64,000 bases of DNA from Chryseotalea sp. WA131a (GTDB lineage Bacteria > Bacteroidota > Bacteroidia > Cytophagales > Cyclobacteriaceae), in assembly GCA_025370075.1 (NCBI GenBank), contig CP073016.1, positions 2,542,001 to 2,606,000 of the forward strand. The letters are read 5' to 3'. Made by a program: the position numbers and the translations under genes. Under the pieces are notes generated by a model. The model saw only the letters and a list, made by a program, of their open reading frames with translations. It had not been told where the DNA came from and made no database searches. Of the stretch, positions 53,508-61,799 are shown in pieces; position 1 is the first letter of the stretch, and each line of letters opens with the position of its first letter.

Positions 53508-54269
53508 TTGAAAGTCACCTTACTTGGAACGGGAACATCACAAGGGGTGCCTGTCATTGCCTGCGATTGTGCCGTATGCAGGTCACTCGACTACCGCGAC
53601 AAGCGACTGCGTGTATCGGTTCTAATTCAAGTAAATGAAAAAATGCTCGTCATAGATACGGGGCCAGACTTTCGGCAGCAAATGTTACGCGAGCAAGTGA
53701 AACAGTTGGATGCCGTTTTACTCACGCACAGTCATAAAGACCACATTGCCGGATTGGATGACGTGCGCGCTTTCAATTATTTGCAAAAGCGAGACATGCC
53801 AGTTTATGGAACAATGCCCACCTTAGCGCAAGTACAAACTGAATTTTACTACGCCTTTGAGGCAGAAAAATATCCGGGTACGCCACAAATTAAACTACAT
53901 ACTATAGATGATAGTGTTTTTGATGTTGAGGGTCTGACCATCACCCCATTACTTGTAAGGCACCTCCACATGCCCGTATTGGGATTTCGCATTGGCAATT
54001 TTAGTTACATCACCGATGCCAATCATATTCCAGAATCTACCTATCAAAAACTAAAAGGCACAGAGGTGTTGGTGTTAAACGCTCTTCAGAAAGAAAGCCA
54101 TCCATCACACTTTACATTGGCCGAAGCAATAGAGGTTGCCAAGCAAGTTGAAGCCAACCAAACTTACTTCACACATATCAGCCATAAAATGGGCACCCAG
54201 AAATCCATTGAAAAAGAATTGCCAGAATCAATAGCTTTGGGCTACGATGGGCTTTCATTCAATTTGTAG
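53508..54269 (+). CDS. MBL-fold metallo-hydrolase (PhnP/LipB-like)
   Basis: A 253-residue metallo-beta-lactamase-fold hydrolase. Metal ligands: THSHKDHIAGLDDVRAF (HxHxDH), HLHMPVLGFRIGN, ITDANHIPE and the late FTHISHKMG. The N-terminus MKVTLLGTGTSQGVP, then CDCAVCRS, is shared with PhnP-type phosphodiesterases that carry an extra zinc site. It starts with TTG at 53508, since that gives the conserved N-terminus and the next in-frame ATG is about 45 codons away. The stop overlaps the next gene's GTG by one base. Confidence 0.87.
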   Translation: MKVTLLGTGTSQGVPVIACDCAVCRSLDYRDKRLRVSVLIQVNEKMLVIDTGPDFRQQMLREQVKQLDAVLLTHSHKDHIAGLDDVRAFNYLQKRDMPVYGTMPTLAQVQTEFYYAFEAEKYPGTPQIKLHTIDDSVFDVEGLTITPLLVRHLHMPVLGFRIGNFSYITDANHIPESTYQKLKGTEVLVLNALQKESHPSHFTLAEAIEVAKQVEANQTYFTHISHKMGTQKSIEKELPESIALGYDGLSFNL

Positions 54270-55804
54270 TGCACAATAATTATTTCTTTTTAAAACAACT
54301 CAGTAGTAGTCTCCAAAAAAAACTGGCTGGCTTTACACTTGTTTCTTGCTTTAGCCAAAATAAGGAAGAGTTAATCATTGAATTCAACAATTCCATCGAA
54401 TCATTCTTCATCAAAGCCAGTTTGCAGCCTTCGCTTTGTTGCCTTTCATTTCCCAACAATTTTAATCGTGCCAAAAAAAATAGTGTTGATTTATTCACTG
54501 AGCTCACTTTAAAAAAAGTGATGGAGATAACGCAATATGAAAACGAGCGGAGCTTTTCGTTGGCATTGGAAGATGACTACCATTTGCTTTTCAAAATGCA
54601 TGGCAGCCAGTCCAACATTGTTTTATTGCATAAAGAAAGCGTGAAAGCAATTTTTCGAAATCAATTTCAAACCGATTGGGAAATCGAGCTTTCAAAACTA
54701 AATCGAAGCATCGATTGGAGTAAAGAAAGTTTTATTCAATCAATTCATGAATTATCAAAAACCTATTTTACGCTCGGCAAAGAATTTTGGAGCTATCTCT
54801 TATTACAAAACTTTGAAAGTCAACCAACAGAAGAAAAATGGAAGCTATTTTCAGATGCATTGGCGCTGCTCAAAGAGCCAATCTTTTATGTCAACAAAAC
54901 GAAAGGCAACGTTTTCTTTAGTTTATTGCCATCGGAGGCTGGCATACAATTATCTACCAATCCAATAGAAGCCATTACCGAATTCTTTTATCAATCTACG
55001 GTAGCCAACGCTCAGCAATCAGAAAAAACGGTAGCGTTGCGCCACTGGCACGAGCAACTCAAAAGCAAGAAAAACTACATTCTCAAAAATAGAACGAAGC
55101 TAAACGAATTGATAAACGACCAGCATTATCAACTGTGGGGAGATTTGCTGATGGCCAACATGCATCTGGTGAAGCAAGGAATGGAGAAAGTGACATTGGA
55201 AAGTTTCTACGACCAACAACCAATAGAAATAAAACTAAAGAAAGAACTGAATGCCCAGCGCAACGCAGAGATTTTTTATCGCAAAGCCAAAAACCAGCAG
55301 ATTGAAATCAACAAATTGAAAGAATCCTTTGCCCAAAAAGAAAAAGAGATAGAGTCGATTAACAAAACCATTCAAGAAATTGAGAGCAACGCTAGCACAA
55401 AACATAAGTTACCGAGTAACCCTTCAGTTCTTAGTTCAAAAAAAGAACTGTCGCTTCCCTATCGCGAAGCAGAATTTAAAGGTTATAAAATTTGGATTGG
55501 AAAAAGTGCTGAATCGAATGATGAACTAACGCTGAAGCATTCTTTCAAAGAAGACCTATGGCTGCACGCCAAAGATGTGGCAGGGTCGCATGTGCTGATC
55601 AAGCACCAAGCCAATAAAAATTTTCCCAAAGATGTGATTGAACGCGCAGCACAATTGGCTGCCCATTACTCCAAACGGAAAAACGAAAGTCTTTGCCCGG
55701 TAACTGTTACGCCCAAAAAATTTGTTCGCAAACGCAAAGGCGACCCAGCGGGAATGGTGGTGGTGGAAAAAGAAACGGTAGTGTTGGTAGAGCCGAGGGG
55801 ATAG
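54269..55804 (+). CDS. NFACT RNA-binding domain protein (RqcH/NEMF-like)
   Basis: A 511-residue protein. A divergent NFACT-N-like region (residues 1-180), helical and coiled-coil middle (about 250-385, KKELNAQRNAEIFYRKAKNQ), and a clear NFACT-R domain (about 390-500) with GYKIWIGKSAESNDELTLKH, DLWLHAKDVAGSHVLIKHQA and PVTVTPKKFVRKRKGDPAGM. RqcH proteins bind stalled 50S subunits and recruit tRNA-Ala for alanine tailing. The N-terminal catalytic features are weak here, so the tailing function is inferred. GTG start overlaps the upstream MBL stop by 1 base. Confidence 0.82.
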   Translation: MHNNYFFLKQLSSSLQKKLAGFTLVSCFSQNKEELIIEFNNSIESFFIKASLQPSLCCLSFPNNFNRAKKNSVDLFTELTLKKVMEITQYENERSFSLALEDDYHLLFKMHGSQSNIVLLHKESVKAIFRNQFQTDWEIELSKLNRSIDWSKESFIQSIHELSKTYFTLGKEFWSYLLLQNFESQPTEEKWKLFSDALALLKEPIFYVNKTKGNVFFSLLPSEAGIQLSTNPIEAITEFFYQSTVANAQQSEKTVALRHWHEQLKSKKNYILKNRTKLNELINDQHYQLWGDLLMANMHLVKQGMEKVTLESFYDQQPIEIKLKKELNAQRNAEIFYRKAKNQQIEINKLKESFAQKEKEIESINKTIQEIESNASTKHKLPSNPSVLSSKKELSLPYREAEFKGYKIWIGKSAESNDELTLKHSFKEDLWLHAKDVAGSHVLIKHQANKNFPKDVIERAAQLAAHYSKRKNESLCPVTVTPKKFVRKRKGDPAGMVVVEKETVVLVEPRG

Positions 55805-55871
55805 GGATTCGGGTAATCAGCGGAGAAAAAATAGCCTAGTGATAAGTTAAATGTATTATGACGTCATTTAA

Positions 55872-55952
55872 AAAGTAGGCAGTAGGCAGTCACCAGTAGG
55901 CAGTCACCGCTAGTCCTATAATGCACACTGTATCCTGCCCACTGCCGACTTT
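55872..55952. repeat. GGCAGT direct repeats inside an inverted repeat
   Basis: AGTAGGCAGT-type units occur three times (55874-55905). AAAGTAGGCAGT (55872-55883) is the near-complement of ACTGCCGACTTT (55941-55952), 11 of 12 bases. It separates two convergent genes and may act as a two-way terminator or be a common Bacteroidota intergenic repeat. The 200-base gap around it holds nothing else. Confidence 0.55.
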
Positions 55953-56004
55953 ATAGCCCCGTACGCCAAAGTACATTGCAAATGTGCTTACACCTGTACG
56001 ATGA

Positions 56005-56664
56005 CTATTTACAACACACCTTAACAAAAATTCGTTTTATAATTCCGTTTTGCTCAACCGCCTTAACTACGAGCTTTAGTAAGCTGCCTTTTTGCTTATA
56101 GAAAACTCTTGAATGAATTTTCTTGATGTAACCTACATCTTTGGCCCCTTTAAAAACTTTTACAGCCTTATCATCAAACTCATTATCGGATTCCAATTTA
56201 TAAGTCAAAATATCTCCAGCCTTAACACTGTCTGCCGACAATTTAAGTGTACTTAAACTAGCTAAATCGGTAAGAAAACGTAAACTTTTACTCGGGTTGT
56301 AATCAGCCAAAAATTCAAAATTATCGGTAGGGTTCAAACCTTGCGTATGAGCCAACAAATAAAATTTATCCTCTTTAAATTTTGTGTCAATCTCCCAAAA
56401 ATCATAAAAATCTGAAATGTCTGAACGTTCAGATTTCATGATTCTTTGGCCAAAAACTTCTAATACGCTTTCAGTATATTCTTTAGTAACATCAGGAAAT
56501 TCAGTGTATGGTGAAAATCCATCCTTCTTAGCTACTTCAACACCTTTTTTAATGTAGGAAAAACGAATGCCAAGTGTAGCGTTTTTTTTCAAAATACCCA
56601 CGATATGCCTTCTTTTACCAAGACCCTCTCTCCAACTTAGGTATATATGTCCTATCTCTTTCAT
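56005..56664 (-). CDS. HIRAN-domain protein paired with HipA-like kinase
   Basis: A 219-residue protein. Residues about 148-219 form a HIRAN domain (ADSVKAGDILTYKLESDNEF, DDKAVKVFKGAKDVGYIKKI), a fold that binds DNA ends or stalled-fork 3' ends in Rad5/HLTF. The N-terminal half (IYLSWREGLGKRRHIVGILK, FSPYTEFPDVTKEYTESVLE, VFGQRIMKSERSDISDFYDF) is aromatic-rich and of unknown fold; it may replace the N-terminal lobe missing from the partner kinase. The ATG overlaps the kinase stop as ATGA. It is the last gene of the operon. Confidence 0.75.
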   Translation of the reverse strand: MKEIGHIYLSWREGLGKRRHIVGILKKNATLGIRFSYIKKGVEVAKKDGFSPYTEFPDVTKEYTESVLEVFGQRIMKSERSDISDFYDFWEIDTKFKEDKFYLLAHTQGLNPTDNFEFLADYNPSKSLRFLTDLASLSTLKLSADSVKAGDILTYKLESDNEFDDKAVKVFKGAKDVGYIKKIHSRVFYKQKGSLLKLVVKAVEQNGIIKRIFVKVCCK

Positions 56665-57728
56665 TTGTATTGAGAATAAATTTCTCTCAATTTATTTAGC
56701 CGCAAAGTTAGCAATTTCAAAACCAATTCTTTCCTTTCTCTTGGTAGGAAGTTACTATTTCCTAATTCAATTATTGATTTATCTACATTTAACACAATCT
56801 GCTCAATCTTTTTGTAGTCAAACTGCTCTATGATTCTTTTCAAGGAATCAAGTATGAAACCTTTAAATCCCTCACTTTCCAGTAGCTTAATTGTTAACTC
56901 AAAATGATTTATTTTGTTGCTTCCCCAATGAATTTCCGCCAGCCCTTTTGCAACATACTTTTGAATTTCATCTTCGTTTGATAGCATAAAATTCACTCGT
57001 TCGTCTTCTAACTCACGACCAAAACTGCAACCACTATCGTAAATCGGAGCAAATCTAGTTTGTTCCGGCAACATCAATCTTGCAGTTTGAAGTTCAGGCC
57101 GTATTTTGCCTCCAACAGTATATACAGCCTTAAGTATTTTTTTAAATAATTTAGGCATTTTATCAATTTCTCCGGTTTCTAAGCTTCTTTCAATTTGATG
57201 TATACCAACAGTAAATTTAGTATTTACATTAATAATAGCCCAATTTTCTTGATGTCTGTCACTATTTCCTATCAATGCATCGAAAACAATAGTTTCAACA
57301 AGTTCTTTTAAGTGCTTTTTTTTGTTAAAAGATTCAAGTGCATTCAAAATCAAATCAAAATTGTACTGATTGCGAAGTTTAGTATTTTCTGGATTAAACG
57401 CATTATCAAACGCTTGCAAATATTTTCCACCTTCTATTAAATCTTCTGATGCTTGATTAATCATTGATTTAGAAATACACCCAACAATATTGCCTCTTAT
57501 GGCAATATGATAAGATAAAATATCGAAACCTAAAAGTTGTCCAACTTCTGATGCTATAATTTCGGACCAAAATTCATGTTTGTAATCGCGTTGACCTTTT
57601 TTAAAGGATTGTTTAAAATAATACAACTCGCCATCCTCGGGATTTAAATAAATTTTTTTATCCCGAGTACCACCTGTGTTCCACCACGATTGTTCATTCC
57701 AATCCGATATGTTGAATAGTTTTGCCAT
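56661..57728 (-). CDS. HipA-like serine/threonine kinase-fold protein
   Basis: A 355-residue protein of the HipA_C kinase superfamily. Active-site signatures: Lys39 (ELYYFKQSF), catalytic Asp157 with Asn162 in ALIGNSDRHQENWAIINVN, and metal-binding Asp231 in RFAPIYDSGCSFGREL. The HipA N-terminal subdomain is not included, as in split HipT kinases. HipA family members phosphorylate aminoacyl-tRNA synthetases or other targets and act as toxins. It starts within the hsdMS stop (TAATG) and overlaps the next ATG by 4 bases, so it is translated together with the restriction genes. Confidence 0.82.
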   Translation of the reverse strand: MAKLFNISDWNEQSWWNTGGTRDKKIYLNPEDGELYYFKQSFKKGQRDYKHEFWSEIIASEVGQLLGFDILSYHIAIRGNIVGCISKSMINQASEDLIEGGKYLQAFDNAFNPENTKLRNQYNFDLILNALESFNKKKHLKELVETIVFDALIGNSDRHQENWAIINVNTKFTVGIHQIERSLETGEIDKMPKLFKKILKAVYTVGGKIRPELQTARLMLPEQTRFAPIYDSGCSFGRELEDERVNFMLSNEDEIQKYVAKGLAEIHWGSNKINHFELTIKLLESEGFKGFILDSLKRIIEQFDYKKIEQIVLNVDKSIIELGNSNFLPRERKELVLKLLTLRLNKLREIYSQYK

Positions 57729-60316
57729 TATCCTAATTCCACTTCCTCCTTTCTTTCGACAGGCTCAGAAACAACACCCCACACCTCAGAAATTTTTGTT
57801 TTTATTTTTTGCTCAAACATTGCTATTAAGCGTTTGTTGGCATTTACTAATTGTAGTTCTTCTTCTATTGATTTTACGATGGTTTGTTGTTCTTCAAGTG
57901 ATGGCAAAGGAACTTTAATATCTTTTACATAATCTCTTGTAACGCCTTTTACTGTTGCACCGTGACCGTCATTTTCAATTTTGTGGGCTATTGAAAGCAT
58001 AAAGAAATATCCGTAACGCTTGTTTATTTTTTCTTCATCAAAAAGCAAAGCAGTTAAGTCTTGATTTAGTGCTGTTGGTTTACTAACAAACGCCATTTTG
58101 CCAAGTGAAACTCTAGTTACTAATACCAAAGTATCTTTTGGAACAATGCTCGTTGAATTTTCTTTGACTGCTTTTTCAGTAATCTTTCTGATAGAATCTT
58201 CAATATACATTGGGCTATTTGAAAAATCAGAACAAGTAATCCAATCTACATTTCCATTTTCCCAGTACGATGAATTTTCTTTTGATGGTGTGCTTCCTCC
58301 AACCAATTTTACCAATGTTCCCAACTCCACCATTTCCCAATCAGGGTTGATGTTAATGGCAGGTTTGTAGTTGCTTACAATTTGTTTGGCTCCGTCTATT
58401 ATTTTTTGGTAGCCTTCTATTTCGGCTACTATTTGTTGTTGTATTTCAAGCGGTGGGAGAGGGATTTCAAAATCTTTAATTTGTTCAAGCGAAAGATTGA
58501 ATTGTGCAACACCTGTTTTTAGATTTTCAATTTTATCAGTCACAATATGACTTCTTAAAATGCTTGCAACATAGAAAGGGTTGTGTCCTTCTTTTAATCT
58601 AATAATGGATAGTGCCTGATTTGTATTTGCTGGCAAATATTTCTTATTAATTACTGTTACTCTTCCTAATGCACCAGCGATTGAGAACAAAACGTCATTT
58701 TCGTTTAGTGAAGAACGTTTCAATGATTTATGACATTCTTCATTGATAAAGGCAAACTTTTCAGGAATGATAAATCCTTCTGGAGTTATTGACTCAATTT
58801 TGATAAAGTTAATTCCGCTTTCTTGGAAATTAAACCCAACAGAAGTTGGAGTTGTTCCCTTCGTAATTACCTCCGTAATATCGCCTAGTCTAACTTTTTC
58901 AAATTCTGAAATAATTATTTTCTCCTCAAAATATCTTTCTGCACTTAAAATTGTATCTCTATTTTCTAGTATGACTGACTTTTCAACTAAAGTTGCCAAA
59001 CTCGGAAAATCTTTAAAAACCACGTCATTGCTCAAACATTCCTTGTATGCTTCCAAAGTTTGCAAAGCCACAGGCAAATCGTTTTTGTCAATTTCTCTGC
59101 GTTGTGCTCCTAAATCAAAACCATCATTTTCAATTTTCAAAAACAAAATATGTTGGCTTTTTTTCGCCAATCGTTTGTCTAAAATTAGTACCGATGTTTT
59201 TACTCCGCTGTAAGGCTGAAACACTCCTGCCGGTAAACTAATTACGGCTATCAAACTATCTTGCACCAGCATTTTTCGCAATTGCTTGTAAGCGGTTTGG
59301 CTTGTTGCCACAATGCCGTTGGGTACTACAATTCCTGCTCGTCCGTTGCTGTTTAAGTGTTCGGCAATGTAATCGGTAAACAATACTTCGGCTTTGTTGG
59401 CTTGTACACCAAATTTTTTGTGTGGTCTGATGCCGCCTTTTGGTGTCATAAATGGCGGGTTTGCCAATATCACATCAAAGGTTTCTTGCCAACGGTCTTC
59501 GCTACTCAAACTATCGTACTCGTGAATGAGTGGCGTAGCAAAGCCGTGTAAATACATATTCGCTAAACTCAAGCGTACCATATCGGGGCTAATGTCGTAA
59601 CCCACAAAATTGGCGGCAAGTTTTTTTCTATCGTCTGGGGTAAATGTCGGAATCAGGATTTTCTGGATTATAGGATTTCCAAGATTATCGTTTGTTTTGA
59701 TTTCTGTTTCCTTGCTGTTTTGATTGCGGATATGTTTAAATGCACTAAGTAGGAATCCTGCAGTACCACAGGCAGGATCTAAAATGGTTTCGTTTTTCTG
59801 TGGGTTTACACAAGCCGTTACAAAATCAATAATGTGTCGGGGTGTTCTAAACTGCCCTGCATCGCCTTGGCTTCCCATTACACTCAACAGGTATTCAAAA
59901 GCATCGCCCAACTTTTCGCTGTGGCTGTATTCAAACTCGTTAATGTGTTTTAAAAACAGTTTTAAGGTGCTTGGGTCACGGTAAGGCAAATAAGCATTTT
60001 TAAAAATATTACGGAACAGTTCAGGAATATTGGGATTGGTGTTCAATTTTTCCAATGCTTCACTGTACAATGCCAGCATATCTTGTCCGCTTAGCGATGG
60101 GTCAAATAATTTGCGCCAACCGTATTTGGCATAAATGCCTGTAAAGAATTTTGCTTTGCCTTTAAATTTCTCAACGGCTTCTTTATCCATATCGTCCATA
60201 AACTTATAGATAAGAGCCAATGTAATTTGTTCAATTTGGCTTTTCGGGTCGGGCACTTTACCTACCAACACATCACGGCAATCGTCAATATTTTTTTTGG
60301 TTATGTTGTCTAGCAT
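57728..60316 (-). CDS. hsdMS: Fused type I restriction-modification methyltransferase and specificity subunits (HsdM-HsdS)
   Basis: An 862-residue fusion. Residues 1-480 are HsdM: AdoMet motif ILDPACGTAGF (178-188), catalytic NPPF (ILANPPFM, 286-289), and N6-adenine methylase body. Residues about 488-862 are a complete HsdS with two target recognition domains, starting VRLGDITEVITKGTTP (about 492) and WEMVELGTLVKLVGGSTP (about 672). Each ends in a coiled coil (LPPLEIQQQIVAEIEGYQ and LPSLEEQQTIVKSIEEE). Separate hsdM and hsdS genes are the norm. It methylates and recognises a bipartite DNA site; hsdR is two genes upstream. Confidence 0.93.
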   Translation of the reverse strand: MLDNITKKNIDDCRDVLVGKVPDPKSQIEQITLALIYKFMDDMDKEAVEKFKGKAKFFTGIYAKYGWRKLFDPSLSGQDMLALYSEALEKLNTNPNIPELFRNIFKNAYLPYRDPSTLKLFLKHINEFEYSHSEKLGDAFEYLLSVMGSQGDAGQFRTPRHIIDFVTACVNPQKNETILDPACGTAGFLLSAFKHIRNQNSKETEIKTNDNLGNPIIQKILIPTFTPDDRKKLAANFVGYDISPDMVRLSLANMYLHGFATPLIHEYDSLSSEDRWQETFDVILANPPFMTPKGGIRPHKKFGVQANKAEVLFTDYIAEHLNSNGRAGIVVPNGIVATSQTAYKQLRKMLVQDSLIAVISLPAGVFQPYSGVKTSVLILDKRLAKKSQHILFLKIENDGFDLGAQRREIDKNDLPVALQTLEAYKECLSNDVVFKDFPSLATLVEKSVILENRDTILSAERYFEEKIIISEFEKVRLGDITEVITKGTTPTSVGFNFQESGINFIKIESITPEGFIIPEKFAFINEECHKSLKRSSLNENDVLFSIAGALGRVTVINKKYLPANTNQALSIIRLKEGHNPFYVASILRSHIVTDKIENLKTGVAQFNLSLEQIKDFEIPLPPLEIQQQIVAEIEGYQKIIDGAKQIVSNYKPAININPDWEMVELGTLVKLVGGSTPSKENSSYWENGNVDWITCSDFSNSPMYIEDSIRKITEKAVKENSTSIVPKDTLVLVTRVSLGKMAFVSKPTALNQDLTALLFDEEKINKRYGYFFMLSIAHKIENDGHGATVKGVTRDYVKDIKVPLPSLEEQQTIVKSIEEELQLVNANKRLIAMFEQKIKTKISEVWGVVSEPVERKEEVELG

Positions 60317-60348
60317 TTAGTTCTTTTATGATTTACTCCTCAATCAAC

Positions 60349-60468
60349 ACTTAATCCTGCATTTATTCCTTCACTTATTCCTTCATTTAATCCTTCATTT
60401 ATTCCTTCATTTAATCCTTCATTTATCCCTTCATTTATTCCTTCATTTAATCCTTCATTTATTCCTTC
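60349..60468 (-). repeat. 12-bp tandem repeat array (10 units) between regulator and hsdMS
   Basis: Unit (minus strand) GAAGGAATAAAT or GAAGGATTAAAT. Nine close copies at 60361-60468 and one worn copy at 60349-60360. In one frame it encodes repeated EGIN/EGLN; in the frame of the upstream gene each unit reads ATG-AAG-GAA/GAT-TAA, a three-codon mini-ORF with an AAGGA Shine-Dalgarno-like core. The upstream gene ends within the first unit. Confidence 0.9.
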
Positions 60469-61799
60469 GATGCATTAATTATCCATGCTCCTTCTTTCTT
60501 ACTTCCATCTCTATAAATGATATTTTTTAGTTGAAGATTTTTTAATATTCTTTCGATAGTACTTTCCGAAACCTTTAATTTAATAGCCAGCTCATTGATG
60601 GTAATTTTTACATTACTTTCAATTAATTGCAATACTTTATCGGCATTAGTACCCGATAATTTGATAGCTACAGGAGATTGTAGTTGTTTAGTATTTTTTA
60701 GTTTAAACGTAACGGTAAAGTCAGAATCTTGAAAATTAAAGTTGGGTACTGACAGTTTAGCTTTTTTACATTCATTTAAAATTTTAAGCGTGCCAAGTCC
60801 CCACGATTCTATAAGTCCTGCTCTAAAAAAACAATTGGCAATATCGGGGTTATAAGGTTTAGAAGGATGTTTTTCAGATAAATGAGCTATTGTCCAGTTT
60901 TCTGGCAGTTGGCCTTGATTCCATATTATTAATTTTTGCTGATATACACTTATTTGAATGGGAATACCGCAGCTATAATCTTTGTGTACAATAGCATTTA
61001 GTAAGGCTTCGCGAAGTGCTGGTTCGGGTATCGGAAATTGCTCAATTCTATGTAATCCTTGATATGAAATAGTTGCTTTAAGATACTTGGTGGTTAGCAA
61101 TTGAATTGTTTGTTCTGCTTGTTCAAATAAATTTCCATGTATTTCATCTTGAAAAGCTAAATCATCATCATCATAAAAATAGCCAATTTTAATATAGGCT
61201 CCTGTGATGTATTTTTCAGGGTCTTTGTGAAACAGCAATACCGCTGCTCGTTTCAACTGGTTGTCATCGCTTTTTAATCGTAAATTATCTATGAGTAGTT
61301 CGTTTTTAAGCTTTAATGCGTCTGCATTCATTCTCCCAGTTTGTGAAGCTTTTTGCTTAAAATGAGTAATAGTAGTGGCATTTAATTCGCTAAGTTTTGC
61401 TTTATGAAGAGGAACGCCATCCCATCGCTGCCCTTGTTTTTTAAGTAAAAATTTATCGAGGGCAACTCCTCTTAAAGTTTGTTTTGTAGTCCCTGCTCTA
61501 AAATGATATTCACCTGCATAACTAATAGGATTGGGATAAGGCTCAACTATTATTTCTAAATATGATTTTTTTGCCTTGGTTTTCAAATTCACATCTACCA
61601 ATATGCCCAAATGGTTTTTAGCTTTATTAGGAATATCTTCAAGCAATTTTTTAGCATCGGGTAATCCGAGTACTTCGCCTTTATCGTTAATACCAATATA
61701 AATTTTCCCGCCTTGCGCATTGGCAAATCCGCAAATCCATTTTAGGTATTCATCTCGCCATGTTTCTTTCCATTCTATATTTTGGCTTTCGGCTTTCAT
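60459..61799 (-). CDS. AlbA_2/HATPase_4 ATP-binding putative transcriptional regulator
   Basis: A 446-residue protein. N-terminal AlbA_2 (Schlafen-type) domain: NIEWKETWRDEYLKWICGFA, NAQGGKIYIGINDKGEVLGL and FRAGTTKQTLRG. Middle: HATPase_c_4 with EPALREALLNAIVHKDYSCG (ATP-binding Asn), IIWNQGQLPENW and GLIESWGLGTLKIL. C-terminal winged helix (ITINELAIKLKVSESTIERI). Regulators of this build are frequent inside type I restriction operons. It starts in the hsdR stop (TAATG). The frame stops at NASKE just inside the 12-bp repeat; a one-base shift would add about 38 residues of EGIN repeats. Confidence 0.85.
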   Translation of the reverse strand: MKAESQNIEWKETWRDEYLKWICGFANAQGGKIYIGINDKGEVLGLPDAKKLLEDIPNKAKNHLGILVDVNLKTKAKKSYLEIIVEPYPNPISYAGEYHFRAGTTKQTLRGVALDKFLLKKQGQRWDGVPLHKAKLSELNATTITHFKQKASQTGRMNADALKLKNELLIDNLRLKSDDNQLKRAAVLLFHKDPEKYITGAYIKIGYFYDDDDLAFQDEIHGNLFEQAEQTIQLLTTKYLKATISYQGLHRIEQFPIPEPALREALLNAIVHKDYSCGIPIQISVYQQKLIIWNQGQLPENWTIAHLSEKHPSKPYNPDIANCFFRAGLIESWGLGTLKILNECKKAKLSVPNFNFQDSDFTVTFKLKNTKQLQSPVAIKLSGTNADKVLQLIESNVKITINELAIKLKVSESTIERILKNLQLKNIIYRDGSKKEGAWIINASKE

